In this document: one piece after another, positions 9,662-20,559 of the stretch
How the letters are laid out: every line of letters begins with the position of its first letter
Position numbering within the stretch: the stretch's first letter is position 1
NCBI RefSeq assembly: GCF_016741785.1
Contig: NZ_JAERRL010000005.1
Span: 310,001 to 374,000 of the forward strand
From: Streptomyces sp. 7-21
GTDB lineage: Bacteria; Actinomycetota; Actinomycetes; Streptomycetales; Streptomycetaceae
Reading direction: 5' to 3'
Length of the DNA: 64,000 bases
Notes under the pieces: generated by a model
What the model saw: the letters and a program-made list of their open reading frames with translations, nothing else
The model's database searches: none
Told to the model about the DNA's origin: nothing
Made by a program: the position numbers and the translations under genes

Positions 9662-9708
9662 GCGCCCCCGCCCGTCCGGAGCCGTGCGGCCCGGACAGGC
9701 GGGGGCGC
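9662..9708. terminator. Strong bidirectional hairpin between hisF and sdhB
   Basis: Arm GCGCCCCCGCC (9662-9672) pairs perfectly with GGCGGGGGCGC (9698-9708), and an inner GTCCGG/CCGGAC extends the stem past a C/A mismatch around an 11-nt loop. There is no T-tract, as is common for actinomycete terminators. It sits between the convergent hisF and sdhB genes, so it probably ends both transcripts. Confidence 0.85.
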
Positions 9709-9738
9709 GGGGTGCGGGGGCATGCCCAGGGGAGCCGC

Positions 9739-10478
9739 TCATCCCCCCTTGCGCGCCGCCCGCAGGTACTCGCGGTTCATCGTGGAGATCGCCGTCAGCG
9801 GGATGCCCTTGGGGCAGACCGTGGCGCAGGCGCCGGTGTTGGTGCAGCCGCCGAAGCCCTCGCTGTCCATGGTGTCGACCATGTCGAGCACCCGCGACTC
9901 CCGCTCGGGCGCGCCCTGCGGCAGCGAGTTGAGGTGCACCACCTTCGCCGAGGTGAACAGCATCGCCGAGCCGTTCGGGCAGGCCGCCACGCAGGCACCG
10001 CAGCCGATGCACTCGGCGTGCTCGAAGGCCGTGTCCGCCGCGTCCTTGGGCACGGGCGTGGCGTGGGCCTCCGGCGCCGAGCCCGTCGGAGCGGTGATGT
10101 AGCCGCCGGAGCCGATGATCCGGTCGAACGCCGACCGGTCCACCACGAGGTCCTTGACCACGGGGAACGCCGCCGCGCGCCACGGCTCGATGTCGATGGT
10201 GTCGCCGTCCGAGAAGTGCCGCATGTGCAGCTGGCAGGTCGTGGTCCGCTCGGGGCCGTGCGGCTGGCCGTTGATGACCATGCCGCAGGCACCGCAGATC
10301 CCTTCGCGGCAGTCGTGGTCGAACGCCACGGGCTCCTCGCCCCGCTGGATCAGCTCCTCGTTGAGGGTGTCGAGCATCTCGAGGAAGGACATGTCGGGGG
10401 AGATGTCCGTGACCTCGTAGGTGGTCATGGCGCCCTCGGCGTCGGGACCGGACTGGCGCCAGATGCGCAGGGTGAGGT

Positions 10479-10482
<4 letters not shown>
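9739..10482 (-). CDS. sdhB: Succinate dehydrogenase/fumarate reductase iron-sulfur subunit
   Basis: The electron-transfer subunit of respiratory complex II, 247 residues. The [2Fe-2S] ligands lie in [10 protein letters not shown] with a distal Cys in RTTTCQLH. The ferredoxin-like clusters use [12 protein letters not shown] and [14 protein letters not shown]. The start is GTG at 10482 (NLTLRIWRQ follows), overlapping the sdhA stop as GTGA; the frame continues further upstream only as an sdhA shadow. It is the last gene of the leftward sdhC-sdhA-sdhB operon. Confidence 0.95.
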
Positions 10483-12428
<1,946 letters not shown>

Positions 12429-12429
12429 G

Positions 12430-13146
12430 TCAGTCCACCAATCCCGTCATCACGCCGATGGGTACGGAGAGGAAGCCGGCGATCAGCACCAGGGCGAAGC
12501 CGTTGGCGGTCGCGCGCAGCACGCGGTTGCGGGCCGGGCTGCCGGCGCCCAGGGTCTGGGCGGCGCTGAAGAGGCCGTGCCGCACGTGCAGCCCGACGGC
12601 GAGCATGGCCACGATGTAGATCGTGTTGCCGTACCAGGTGCTGAACGTCTCGGTGATGTTGTGGTAGGGCTCGCCGGACCGGAAGTCGGGGTTGACCGTG
12701 CCGGTCGTCAGGTCGAGCACGTGCCAGAGCACGAACAGCGCGATGATCACGCCGCCCCAGCGCATCGTGCGGGTCGCGTAGGTCTGCGGCTGGCGCCGGT
12801 GCACGTAGCCCACGGGGCGGGCGGCCAGGTCCCGGCGGCTGAGCTGGACGGCGGCGACGATGTGCCCCACGACGGCGGCGAGCAGCACCGGGCGCATGAG
12901 CCACAGGAACCACTCGTGGTGCAGCACGGGCTCGCCGATGGTGCGCAGCCAGTGGGCGTAGCCGTTCATCTCGTCCGGGCCGAAGAACACCTTGAGGTTC
13001 CCCAGCATGTGCGCCACCAGGTAGAGCAGCATGATGACGCCGGTGACGGCCATCACCGTCTTCTTGCCCACCGTCGAGCGCCAGACCCTGACCACCATGG
13101 GGGCCGGCGCACGGGGGCCGCTTCGCTGATCACTCGCCACAGCCAT
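12430..13146 (-). CDS. sdhC: Succinate dehydrogenase cytochrome b subunit
   Basis: The membrane anchor of complex II, 238 residues with five hydrophobic helices (about 30-50, 78-100, 125-145, 175-195, 215-235). Candidate haem-ligand histidines are in [29 protein letters not shown] and [11 protein letters not shown]. It belongs to the cytochrome b-558/b-556 family found with SdhA of this type. The ATG is at 13146, facing the divergent LysR gene across a 108-bp promoter region with candidate LysR sites. Confidence 0.92.
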   Translation of the reverse strand: MAVASDQRSGPRAPAPMVVRVWRSTVGKKTVMAVTGVIMLLYLVAHMLGNLKVFFGPDEMNGYAHWLRTIGEPVLHHEWFLWLMRPVLLAAVVGHIVAAVQLSRRDLAARPVGYVHRRQPQTYATRTMRWGGVIIALFVLWHVLDLTTGTVNPDFRSGEPYHNITETFSTWYGNTIYIVAMLAVGLHVRHGLFSAAQTLGAGSPARNRVLRATANGFALVLIAGFLSVPIGVMTGLVD

Positions 13147-13188
13147 GACATCAGACGGTAGGAAAGACCAGCGTCATCAGTCCAAGAC

Positions 13189-13221
13189 ATAGCTTCGCTG
13201 ATTCCCATAGGCATCGCCTAT
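13189..13221. promoter_or_regulatory. LysR-type dyad sites between sdhC and lysR
   Basis: A perfect dyad ATAGGC-ATC-GCCTAT (13207-13221) contains the T-N11-A signature of LysR regulators. A weaker related dyad, ATAGC-TTC-GCTGAT, lies at 13189-13202, with centres about 18 bp apart. Both sit in the 108-bp gap between sdhC (leftward) and the LysR-family gene (rightward), as expected for an autoregulating LysR protein that also controls its divergent target. This is inferred from pattern and position. Confidence 0.6.
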
Positions 13222-13254
13222 CGAGGTCGGGTCCCTGCGAGTAGGCTCGGTGCC

Positions 13255-14217
13255 ATGCAGCTCCAGCAGCTCCGCTACTTCACCGCCGTCGCCGAGATGC
13301 GGCACTTCACGCGGGCGGCGCAGCGCGAGCACGTGGCACAGCCGTCGCTGTCCCAGCAGATCCGCGCGCTCGAACGCGAGCTGGGAGCCGAGCTGTTCCA
13401 CCGGGCGCGCGGCCACATCACGCTGACCGACGCGGGCACCGCCCTGCTGCCCCTGGCCCGCCGCATCCTCGCCGACGCCGAGACCGCACGCCGCGAGGTG
13501 CAGGAGGTCGCCCAGCTGCGACGGGGGCGCGTGCGCCTGGGCGCGCCTCCCAGCCTCTGCGCCAGCCTGGTGCCCGACGTGCTGCGCAGGTTCAAGGACA
13601 GCTACCCGGGGGTGGACCTCTTCGTCCACGAGGACGGCTCCCAGGACCTGGTGCGCATCCTCGCCGCCGGCGAGCTGGACCTGGCCCTGATCATCACGCC
13701 CGTGCCCGGCCAGGCGCCCGCGCTGACCACCCGCGAGCTGCTGCGGGAGGAACTCGTCGTGATCTCCGCTCCCGAGGACCCGCCGCCGGTGCCCGAGGGA
13801 TCACGCATCCGCATCCGCGACCTGCGCGACCGGCCGCTGGTGATGTTCCGGCGCGGCTACGACCTGCGGGAGCTGACCCTCGCGGCGTGCGGCCGCGAGG
13901 GCTTCGAGCCGGCCTTCAGCGTCGAGGGCGGCGAGATGGACGCGGTGCTCAACTTCGTGCGGGCCGGGCTGGGGCTCGCGGTGGTGCCGAGCATGGTGGC
14001 CGCGCGCTCCGGGCTGCGCGCCACGCCGTTCGCGCCCCCCGGGCTGCACCGCACCATCTCAGTCGCGCACCGCAGCGACGTCTCGCCGCCGCGCGCGGCC
14101 CGCGAACTCCAGCGCATCGTCATCGGTTCGGTCCGTCCGGCCCGTGACGGCGGCCACGTCCCGCAGACGGGTCAGGCCGCCCCCGGCTCCTCGGCCGGCT
14201 CGCCGTCCCCGGCCTGA
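13255..14217 (+). CDS. LysR family transcriptional regulator
   Basis: A 320-residue LysR-type regulator. The N-terminal winged helix-turn-helix is clear (LQQLRYFTAVAEMRHFTRAA, then QPSLSQQIRALERELGAELFHR at about 30-52), followed by a periplasmic-binding-protein-like effector domain (RVRLGAPPSLCASLVPDVL, VEGGEMDAVLNFVRAGLGLAVVP). It is transcribed divergently from sdhCAB, which is therefore its likely target. The last 46 bp overlap the convergent YesL-like gene. The effector is unknown; a link to carbon or redox state is only a guess. Confidence 0.9.
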   Translation: MQLQQLRYFTAVAEMRHFTRAAQREHVAQPSLSQQIRALERELGAELFHRARGHITLTDAGTALLPLARRILADAETARREVQEVAQLRRGRVRLGAPPSLCASLVPDVLRRFKDSYPGVDLFVHEDGSQDLVRILAAGELDLALIITPVPGQAPALTTRELLREELVVISAPEDPPPVPEGSRIRIRDLRDRPLVMFRRGYDLRELTLAACGREGFEPAFSVEGGEMDAVLNFVRAGLGLAVVPSMVAARSGLRATPFAPPGLHRTISVAHRSDVSPPRAARELQRIVIGSVRPARDGGHVPQTGQAAPGSSAGSPSPA

Positions 14218-14813
14218 CGGGTCTGCCTGCGGTGCTCCACGGCCACGGTCGCCAGGGCCAGCAGCCCGCCGGTCACGAGCAGCAGCGGCAGCAGCATCCA
14301 CACGAACACGCCGCACATCACGCAGGCGAAGGCCAGCAGCACGGACCCGGAGACGTCCCCCGCCGCCCGCTGGGCCGCGGCACGCACCAGCGCGCCCGCC
14401 GCCGCGGCGCCTGCCGCCTCGCGCGGCCCCTCCTCCCAGGCGGCCGCCGTGCGCAGCAGCAGCACCGCCAGCGCCGCGAGCAGCACCAGCGAGGCCACGC
14501 GCACGCCGCCGGACCCGGGAACGACGCCGGCCTGCCCCAGCGACAGGTTCCACAGCAGCAGCAGCGCAACCAGGGTGAAGCCGGCCGCGGCGGCCCACAG
14601 CGCGCGCCAGGCCGCCGCGAAGTCCCGCAGCAGGTCGGCCATGCGCACGCTCCGCCCGGTTACGTGGCGCCTGAGATGCGCGACGCCGGCCGCCACCGCC
14701 GGGAGGGCGGTGACGACCGGCAGGGACAGCACGGCGACCACGACGCCCGTGATCAGGATCTCGCCGAACAGACTGAACCCGGTGGTCCAGCGCCTGGCGC
14801 CCGGCTCGGCCAT
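14172..14813 (-). CDS. YesL-like (DUF624) membrane protein of sugar transporter operon
   Basis: A 213-residue polytopic protein with about five hydrophobic segments. The N-terminus (SLFGEILITGVVVAVLSLPVVTALPAVAAGV) resembles YesL/DUF624 proteins, which are usually encoded beside carbohydrate ABC importers. It lies 62 bp after the second permease gene on the same strand, as the last gene of the sugar ABC operon. Its 3' end overlaps the end of the LysR gene on the other strand. The molecular role of the family is not established. Confidence 0.7.
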   Translation of the reverse strand: MAEPGARRWTTGFSLFGEILITGVVVAVLSLPVVTALPAVAAGVAHLRRHVTGRSVRMADLLRDFAAAWRALWAAAAGFTLVALLLLWNLSLGQAGVVPGSGGVRVASLVLLAALAVLLLRTAAAWEEGPREAAGAAAAGALVRAAAQRAAGDVSGSVLLAFACVMCGVFVWMLLPLLLVTGGLLALATVAVEHRRQTRQAGDGEPAEEPGAA

Positions 14814-14875
14814 CTGGTCCGTCCCTTCTGTCGCTGCTCAGGGCCCGTCCGGCCTGCCTGGCCGGCCCGGCCGCG

Positions 14876-15784
14876 TCAGCTCTTCATGCCCGAGGTGGCC
14901 ATGCCCTCGACGATATAGCGCTGGAAGAGGGCGAAGAACAGCAGCACGGGGACGAGCGCGAGGACCGCCGCCGCCATCTGGCCGCCGTAGTCCGAGACGC
15001 TCGTCTGGTCCACGTACTGGCGCAGCATGAGCGGCAGGGTGTAGTTGTCCGGCGACCGCAGGTAGATCAGCGGCGCCAGGAAGTCGTTCCAGCTCCAGAT
15101 GAACGCGAAGATCGACGCGGTCGCCAGCACGGGCCGCATCAGCGGCAGCATGATCCACAGGAAGATCCGGCCGTGGCCGCAGCCGTCGATGCGCGCCGAC
15201 TCGTCCAGCTCCCGCGGCACCGTGCGCATGAACTGCACCATCAGGAAGACGAAGAACGCCTCCGAGGCCAGGAACTTGCCGATGAGCAGCGGCGTGAACG
15301 TGTCCACCCAGCCCAGCTCGTTGAACATGATGAACTGCGGGATGATCACCACGTGGTACGGCAGCAGCAGCGTGCCGATCATCAGCGCGAAGTACAGGTT
15401 CCGCCCCGGGAAGGAGATCCGGGCGAAGGCGTAGGCCGTCAGCGAGCACGACAGGCAGACGCCGATCACGGACCCGACCGCGAGGATCATCGAGTTCGTG
15501 AAGTACGTCCAGAACGAGATGCCGCCGATGCCCTCCAGAGCGGTTCTGAAGTTGTCCAGCGTGCTCTCGTCCGGTATCAGCCCGGTCTCGCCGATGATGT
15601 TGCTGCTCGGCCGGAACGCCGAGATCACCATCCAGGCGCCGGGGTAGAGGATGATCACCGCCAGCGCGATCGACACGGCGTGGAACACGACGGTCCTGGC
15701 GGCGCGGCGGCCCCGGCGGCGCTGCGGCCGTGCGGCGTGACGCGGCGGTGTGGCGGCCGTCTTCCGGGTCATGATGGTGGTCAT
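14876..15784 (-). CDS. Carbohydrate ABC transporter permease (MalG type)
   Basis: A 302-residue inner-membrane permease with six predicted helices and the cytoplasmic EAA loop ELDESARIDGCGHGRIFLWIMLPLMRP split around the conserved Gly. The closing sequence VEGMATSGMKS is typical of MalG-type subunits. The ATG at 15784 overlaps the stop of the MalF-type gene (ATGA); longer in-frame starts only shadow the upstream gene. Together with the MalF partner and the lipoprotein it forms a CUT1 importer. No ATPase is encoded nearby, so a shared MsiK-like ATPase is likely. Confidence 0.92.
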   Translation of the reverse strand: MTTIMTRKTAATPPRHAARPQRRRGRRAARTVVFHAVSIALAVIILYPGAWMVISAFRPSSNIIGETGLIPDESTLDNFRTALEGIGGISFWTYFTNSMILAVGSVIGVCLSCSLTAYAFARISFPGRNLYFALMIGTLLLPYHVVIIPQFIMFNELGWVDTFTPLLIGKFLASEAFFVFLMVQFMRTVPRELDESARIDGCGHGRIFLWIMLPLMRPVLATASIFAFIWSWNDFLAPLIYLRSPDNYTLPLMLRQYVDQTSVSDYGGQMAAAVLALVPVLLFFALFQRYIVEGMATSGMKS

Positions 15785-16746
15785 CGCCCCTCCCCCGCGT
15801 AGAACACCCAGTAGCGGGAGGTCCGAAAGAAGATCAGTGTGATGATGCCGACGGCGATGACCAGCAGCCACGCCATCGCGGCGGCATAGCCCAGCTGGCC
15901 ACGGGGACCGAAGCCGCTCTCGTACAGGTAGAGGGTGTAGTAGAGCAGCGAGTTGTCCGGGCCGTGCCCGCCCTGGGCGATGATGTACGCCGAGCCGAAG
16001 ACCTGGAACGAGTGGATCGTCTCCAGCACCAGGTTGAAGAACAGCACGGGCGACAGCATCGGCAGCGTGATGTGCCAGAAGCGGCGCACCCTGCCGGCGC
16101 CGTCCATGGCCGCCGCCTCGTACAGCTCGTTCGGGATCTGCTTCAGACCGGCCAGGAAGATGACCATGGGCGCGCCGAACTGCCAGGTCGTCAGCAGGAT
16201 CATCATCGCGAGCGTCAGGTCGGGATCACCGATCCAGCCGCCCTCGGACAGGCCGAAGAACTGGCCGGTCTCGTCGACGATGCCGTTGTCGTTGAACATC
16301 GCCCGCCAGACGATGGCGATCGAGACGCTGGCGCCGATCAGCGACGGCGCGTAGAAGAGCGAGCGGTACGTGCCCTGCCCGCGGCGCCGGTTGTTCAGCA
16401 GCATGGCGATGGCCAGCGCTGCCGCCAGCTTGACGGGCGTGCCGATGACCGCGTACTTCACCGTCAGCTCGACGGAGTCGAGGAAGAGCGGGTCATCGAA
16501 GAGCCGCTCGAAGTTCTCCAGTCCGATCCACTCGCCGCCTCGGATCGGGTGGTAGTCAGTGAACGCCAGGTAGGCGGACGCGACCATGGGGCCCGCCGTC
16601 AGCGCGATGAACCCCAGCAGCCAGGGGGCGAGGAAGACATAACCGGCCCGGGTCTCGGCCCCCCGGCGCGCCGGCCGCCGCGAGGACGGCCGGCGCGCGG
16701 GCTTGCCGGTCTCCGGAGCCCGGGGCGCCTCTTTGGTGATAGTCAC
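15781..16746 (-). CDS. Carbohydrate ABC transporter permease (MalF type)
   Basis: A 321-residue permease with a basic Pro/Arg-rich cytoplasmic N-terminus (1-30) and six helices. The EAA loop is ELYEAAAMDGAGRVRRFWHI. LAFTDYHPIRGGEWIGLENFERLF is the typical first periplasmic loop of CUT1 permeases. It begins 55 bp after the binding-protein gene and overlaps the next permease start. The substrate is likely a mono- or oligosaccharide but is not identifiable from the permease. Confidence 0.92.
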   Translation of the reverse strand: MTITKEAPRAPETGKPARRPSSRRPARRGAETRAGYVFLAPWLLGFIALTAGPMVASAYLAFTDYHPIRGGEWIGLENFERLFDDPLFLDSVELTVKYAVIGTPVKLAAALAIAMLLNNRRRGQGTYRSLFYAPSLIGASVSIAIVWRAMFNDNGIVDETGQFFGLSEGGWIGDPDLTLAMMILLTTWQFGAPMVIFLAGLKQIPNELYEAAAMDGAGRVRRFWHITLPMLSPVLFFNLVLETIHSFQVFGSAYIIAQGGHGPDNSLLYYTLYLYESGFGPRGQLGYAAAMAWLLVIAVGIITLIFFRTSRYWVFYAGEGR

Positions 16747-16800
16747 GAGGAGCTTCCGTTCGGTGGTGCGGTGCGGTCGGACGTCCGGACACCGGCACGA

Positions 16801-18099
16801 TCAGTAGGTGACGATGTTTGTTTCGAGGGAGTCGAAGACACGTGAGACGTACTCGTCGACGCCGATCGTGCCGAAGCCGAACTCCTTGCCGATGATTTCG
16901 ACGTACTCGTTCTCCACGGCGCCGAAGCCCTGCGCGTGGATGGGTGTGGTCTCGGTGGCGTAGCCCTCTTCGCGGACGCGCTGCTCGTACTCGATGACCT
17001 TCTCGTCGTAGCTGCCCGGCTCGACCTCGAGGGCCTCCAGGCGCTGCTGCGAGGCGGGCACGCCAACCTCGGTGCCGATGATCTGCCCGGCCTCGACGTC
17101 GTTGACCAGGAAGTTGATCAGCTCGGCGGCCTCTTCGGGGTGGTCCGTGTTGGCCCCCATCGACATCTGCATGCTCGGCTTGAAGAACATGTGCTTCTGG
17201 CCGTCAGGGCCGGAGGGCGGAGGCATCAGCTCCAGGTTCTCGGTGTCCAGCTGGGAGCCGTAGTTGGCCAGGAAGTTGTCCCAGGTGAACTCGGCCACGG
17301 ACTCGCCCGAGTCGAACGCGCCCAGCGGCTCCAGCTGCTCGTTGCGCTCCGCGGGGAAGGTGTAGGGGCGCACCTCGTCGCCGGACTCCAGGAACTCCTG
17401 CAGGTCGTCCTCGGTGAAGTTCCAGTCGCCGTCGGGGTCGAACGGCTGGATGCCCTGCTGGAGCAGGTGGTGCATGAACAGCCACCAGATGGTGGTGTGG
17501 TCCGTGGCGCCGTAGATCCGCGGGTCGTGGTCCTCTCCGGCCTCGGTCACCTCGGCGACGAAGTCGTAGTACTCGTCCCAGGTGTAGTCCCAGTCGGGCG
17601 CCTCGACGTCGAGCTCGTCCAGCAGGTCCGGGTTGATGATCAGGGACCAGGTGTTGGTGCTCAGCGGGATCCCGACCCGCTGCTCATTCACCACTCCGGC
17701 TTCCAGGACATTCTCGTCAATAGTCGATATGTCGAGCTGCTCTCCTTCGAATTCGCTCATGTCGTACAGCAGGCCGTTGTTGGCGTATTCCTGGATGTAC
17801 GACGTGTCCATCTGAAGGACGTCCGGGAGGTTGCCGCCCGTGGCATCCGTGCTGCGCTGCGTCCAGTAGTTAGGGAAATCGGCGAAGCTGGTCTGCACCC
17901 TGATGTTCGGATGCTGCTCCTCGAAGAGCTCGATGGCTCGCTCGTACCGGTTGGCCCGCTCATCGGCGCCCCACCATGTGAAGTTGAGGGTCACCCGGCC
18001 GCCATCGTCGCCTCCGTCGCCGGAGCCGCAGGCGGTGAGCGCCAGCGAGCCGACGGCGGCTGCGGCCAGACCGCGCATCGCGGTCCTCTTGATTGACAT
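16801..18099 (-). CDS. Sugar ABC transporter substrate-binding lipoprotein
   Basis: A 432-residue extracellular solute-binding protein (family 1). The signal peptide MSIKRTAMRGLAAAAVGSLA ends in lipobox LTAC, so the mature protein is anchored at the Cys near residue 24. After a Gly/Asp linker it begins VTLNFTWWGADERANRY, typical of CUT1 sugar receptors. It leads the importer operon and has an unusually long upstream region with operator-like palindromes. The gene is acidic and slightly lower in GC than its neighbours. The sugar is not determinable here. Confidence 0.93.
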   Translation of the reverse strand: MSIKRTAMRGLAAAAVGSLALTACGSGDGGDDGGRVTLNFTWWGADERANRYERAIELFEEQHPNIRVQTSFADFPNYWTQRSTDATGGNLPDVLQMDTSYIQEYANNGLLYDMSEFEGEQLDISTIDENVLEAGVVNEQRVGIPLSTNTWSLIINPDLLDELDVEAPDWDYTWDEYYDFVAEVTEAGEDHDPRIYGATDHTTIWWLFMHHLLQQGIQPFDPDGDWNFTEDDLQEFLESGDEVRPYTFPAERNEQLEPLGAFDSGESVAEFTWDNFLANYGSQLDTENLELMPPPSGPDGQKHMFFKPSMQMSMGANTDHPEEAAELINFLVNDVEAGQIIGTEVGVPASQQRLEALEVEPGSYDEKVIEYEQRVREEGYATETTPIHAQGFGAVENEYVEIIGKEFGFGTIGVDEYVSRVFDSLETNIVTY

Positions 18100-18186
18100 G
18101 AGAGCCTCCCTGCTCTGTCAATGCGTAACGGCACTTCGCAAGCCGTGTGTCTGCTGTGCATAAAGCGTTCTGTGACACGCGCGAAG

Positions 18187-18198
18187 TGAATCGTTACA
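18187..18198. promoter_or_regulatory. Weak copy of the TGAATCGATTCA operator
   Basis: TGAATCGTTACA, matching 10 of 12 bases of the perfect palindrome at 18443. It lies 88 bp upstream of the binding-protein start, a suitable position for repressor action. Proposed as a second, weaker operator for the same regulator. Confidence 0.4.
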
Positions 18199-18442
18199 AT
18201 ACCGCCACGAAGTGTGAAGGCAACGCGGCAGCGGATAACTATTCGGACACGCCATATCCGTCAGCTGGGCCGTCGCCAATTCCCCTGCGGTGGCAGGGGT
18301 TTCGGCAGCCGGTTCAGTCTGGGCGGAAGCGGGAATGCCCGGCTCGCGGTGCCCGGTGGCGGCCTGGGGCGGGCGCCGTCGCGGCCGCGTGGGCTTCGCG
18401 GCTCCCTTACCCATGGCGGTGACCCTTTCCTCGGTCCACTCG

Positions 18443-18454
18443 TGAATCGATTCA
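18443..18454. promoter_or_regulatory. Perfect palindrome TGAATCGATTCA
   Basis: A 12-bp perfect palindrome with a central CG, the form typical of LacI-family operators in actinomycetes. It is located in the gene-free region upstream of the leftward sugar importer, and a 10/12 copy lies closer to the gene. No LacI gene lies in the window, so the regulator would be encoded elsewhere. Confidence 0.5.
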
Positions 18455-18524
18455 TTCCACGCTCGGCCGGTGCCCCGGTCAGAAAAAAGGGGGAGAGGGG
18501 CGCCTGCCGGACGCAGCGCTAGAA

Positions 18525-18538
18525 GGTAAGCGCTTTCG
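18525..18538. promoter_or_regulatory. Operator-like GGTAAGCGCTTTCG (shared with 59806)
   Basis: Contains the self-complementary core AAGCGCTT, with flanks giving partial dyad symmetry. The identical 14 bases in inverted orientation occur at 59806-59819 upstream of the cupin gene. It is LacI-like in form and 426 bp upstream of the sugar-binding-protein start. A common regulator is proposed. Confidence 0.5.
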
Positions 18539-18924
18539 GAGCGTGCAGGGAGTCTGGCAACGCCTGATCCGCCGCGTCAAGGGCCGCAGGTGATTTGTCG
18601 CTTCCCATCGCGCCCCGTAGTCGCCTGGCTCCGCCTGGCGAGGATGAGTGGTGATGTGTGGTTGTGATTAACTTCGGCTGTCTCTGTGCGGAACGGCGGC
18701 GCGCGGACCCGCCCGTGTTCCGCGCGGGGGCTCACGCGACGCCACCGCCTCCCCGGCGCCGCCTCGCGGACCGCCAGGGGCGCACGGCGGCGGTGGCACG
18801 CCCAGCCTGAACGTCCCGCTTCCGCCAGGCGCGCCGGCCGCAACCGCGGCCGGCGGCCGGCACCGCGGCAGGCCGCGGCAGCGGCCGCCGTCCGGCACGC
18901 GCGGAACGGATACCGGGCAGGCCG

Positions 18925-19761
18925 TCAGGACCTGCCGGGGGCGGTGCGGCCGGAACGGGCCAGCCAGCGGCCCTCGTGGCGGGTGACCGCGATGGGGCGG
19001 CCGAAGCATGCCGACAGCAGCTCGCCGGTGAGCGTGCGCGCGGCCGGGCCGCTCGCCAGCGGCCGGCCCTCCTTGAGCAGCAGTACCCACCCGGTGCTGG
19101 GGGGCAGCTCCTCCAGGTGGTGGGTGACCGTCACGGTCGCCAGCCCGGGGCGCGTCACCGCCAGCCGGTGCATGGCGTCAATCAGGTCCTCGCGGGACGG
19201 CAGGTCGAGGGCGTTGAACGGCTCGTCGAGCAGCAGGAGCGCCGGGTCGGCCATCAGGGCGCGCGCCAGGAGCACCCGGGCGCGCTGCCCGCCCGAGCAG
19301 ACGCCGAACGGGCGGTCGGCCAGCTCCTTGCAGTCGAGCTCCGCCAGCAGCGCGTGCGCCCGCTCCCGGGTGGCGTCGTCGTACTTCCGCCACAGCGGCT
19401 GGACCGTCCCCGTCGCCCCGGTCAGCACGACGGTGTGGGCGGTGGCGCTCTGCGGGACCTTCTGCGCGGCGGACACCAGGCCGATACGGGTGCGCAGCTC
19501 CCGCAGATCCACCCGGCCCAGCTGGTGCCCGAGCACCTCCACCGTCCCCGTGGTCGGGTGCGTCACCGCGCCGAGCAGGCGCAGCAGCGTCGTCTTGCCC
19601 GCGCCGTTCGCCCCCAGCAGCGCCCAGTGCTCGCCCGCCCGCACGGTCCAGTCGATGCCGTCGAGGATCACCTGGCCCGTGGTGAGCCGGCGGACGCCGA
19701 CTCCCGACAGCGCGGCGACGACAGGGGGTGCAGGGGCGGAGGTGAGGGGCTGGGCTGTCAC
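18925..19761 (-). CDS. ABC transporter ATP-binding protein
   Basis: A 278-residue single ATPase domain with Walker A LGANGAGKTTLLRLL (about 54-63), signature VCSGGQRARVLLARAL, Walker B LLLLDEPFNALD and the switch VTHHLEEL. The extended signature and the GEHWALLGANGAGKTT opening resemble the YlmA/ModF-like group of soluble ABC ATPases. No permease gene is adjacent, so it may serve a distant partner or act alone. It begins with ATG at 19761. Confidence 0.85.
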   Translation of the reverse strand: MTAQPLTSAPAPPVVAALSGVGVRRLTTGQVILDGIDWTVRAGEHWALLGANGAGKTTLLRLLGAVTHPTTGTVEVLGHQLGRVDLRELRTRIGLVSAAQKVPQSATAHTVVLTGATGTVQPLWRKYDDATRERAHALLAELDCKELADRPFGVCSGGQRARVLLARALMADPALLLLDEPFNALDLPSREDLIDAMHRLAVTRPGLATVTVTHHLEELPPSTGWVLLLKEGRPLASGPAARTLTGELLSACFGRPIAVTRHEGRWLARSGRTAPGRS

Positions 19762-19857
19762 GGGCGGCAGCCTACGTGCGCCCGCCCGGCGCGCGCTGGG
19801 CGTTCCACTACGCGAACGGGCCGGGGCCGGTGAGAGGGCCGGGCGCGGCGGAGCCGC

Positions 19858-20490
19858 TCAGCCCAGGCCGAGCGCGGCGTCGCGCGCGCGGGCCACGGCG
19901 GCCTCCTCGCCGGCCAGCTCCACCTTCGCCGCCGCCTGCCGGCCGGAAACGAAGAGCAGCAGCTCGCCCGGCTCCCCGGTCACGGTCACCACCGGGGTCC
20001 CCTTGTGCGCCACCACCGTCTGCCCGTTGGGCCGCCGCAGCACCAGCCCCACGGGGCTGCGCCTGCCCATCATCCGTGCAGCCCGCTCCAGCCGGCGCCA
20101 CAGCACCTCGGCCAGCGGCGGATCCACCTCGCGCGGCGTGCCCAGCGGCCGGGCCCGGCGGACGTCCTCGCCGTGGATGAAGAACTCCACGGTGTTCGCC
20201 GCCTCGTCCACCTGCTTCCAGGCGAACGGCGACATCTTCGGCGGCCCCGTCCTGATGAGCTGGAGCAGCTCGTCGTAGGGCCTGGCCGCGTACTCAGCGC
20301 GCGTCCGCTCCAGCCGGGACGCCAGCGGCTTGATCACCAGCCCCGCGGCGTCGGCGCTGCGCTCGCGCACCACGACGTGCGCGGCGAGGTCCCGGGTCGT
20401 CCAGCCCTGGCACAGGGTGGGGGCGTCCGGGCCCGCCTCCTCAAGGACATCGGCGAGCAGTTGCCGCTCCCGCTTGGCGTGTGTCGACAT
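19858..20490 (-). CDS. TIGR03085 family DinB-like metal-binding protein
   Basis: A 210-residue protein of the actinobacterial TIGR03085 group within the DinB/maleylpyruvate-isomerase-like superfamily. Typical features are [39 protein letters not shown] at 6-44 (substrate/metal helix with His38), and [14 protein letters not shown] near 115 with a second His. The ATG at 20490 gives the family N-terminus; the longer open frame shadows hisI. Function unknown; a thiol-dependent activity is possible by analogy. It is divergent from hisI. Confidence 0.8.
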   Translation of the reverse strand: MSTHAKRERQLLADVLEEAGPDAPTLCQGWTTRDLAAHVVVRERSADAAGLVIKPLASRLERTRAEYAARPYDELLQLIRTGPPKMSPFAWKQVDEAANTVEFFIHGEDVRRARPLGTPREVDPPLAEVLWRRLERAARMMGRRSPVGLVLRRPNGQTVVAHKGTPVVTVTGEPGELLLFVSGRQAAAKVELAGEEAAVARARDAALGLG

Positions 20491-20559
20491 GCCTCCCAGC
20501 CTAGGCGCTCGCCCCCCGTGGCCGTCCGTCCTCGCGCGCGCCGGGGGCAGAATGGGGGC

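Larger units (their letters stand above)
18100..18924. other. 825-bp non-coding control region
   Basis: No convincing gene lies between the binding-protein start and the next leftward gene. Open frames here have poor codon structure (Arg/Pro-rich, rare AGG/CGA codons). The left two thirds is less GC-rich than the window average and holds the dyad sites listed separately (18187, 18443, 18525). These fit a regulated promoter for the leftward sugar importer. The right third (about 18680-18924) is very GC-rich and nothing specific was recognised in it. Confidence 0.6.

Noticed and set aside
18686-20278. Rightward open frame over the ABC ATPase and TIGR03085 genes
   Set aside because: Arg/Ser/Pro-rich composition and no motifs; the leftward genes explain the DNA.
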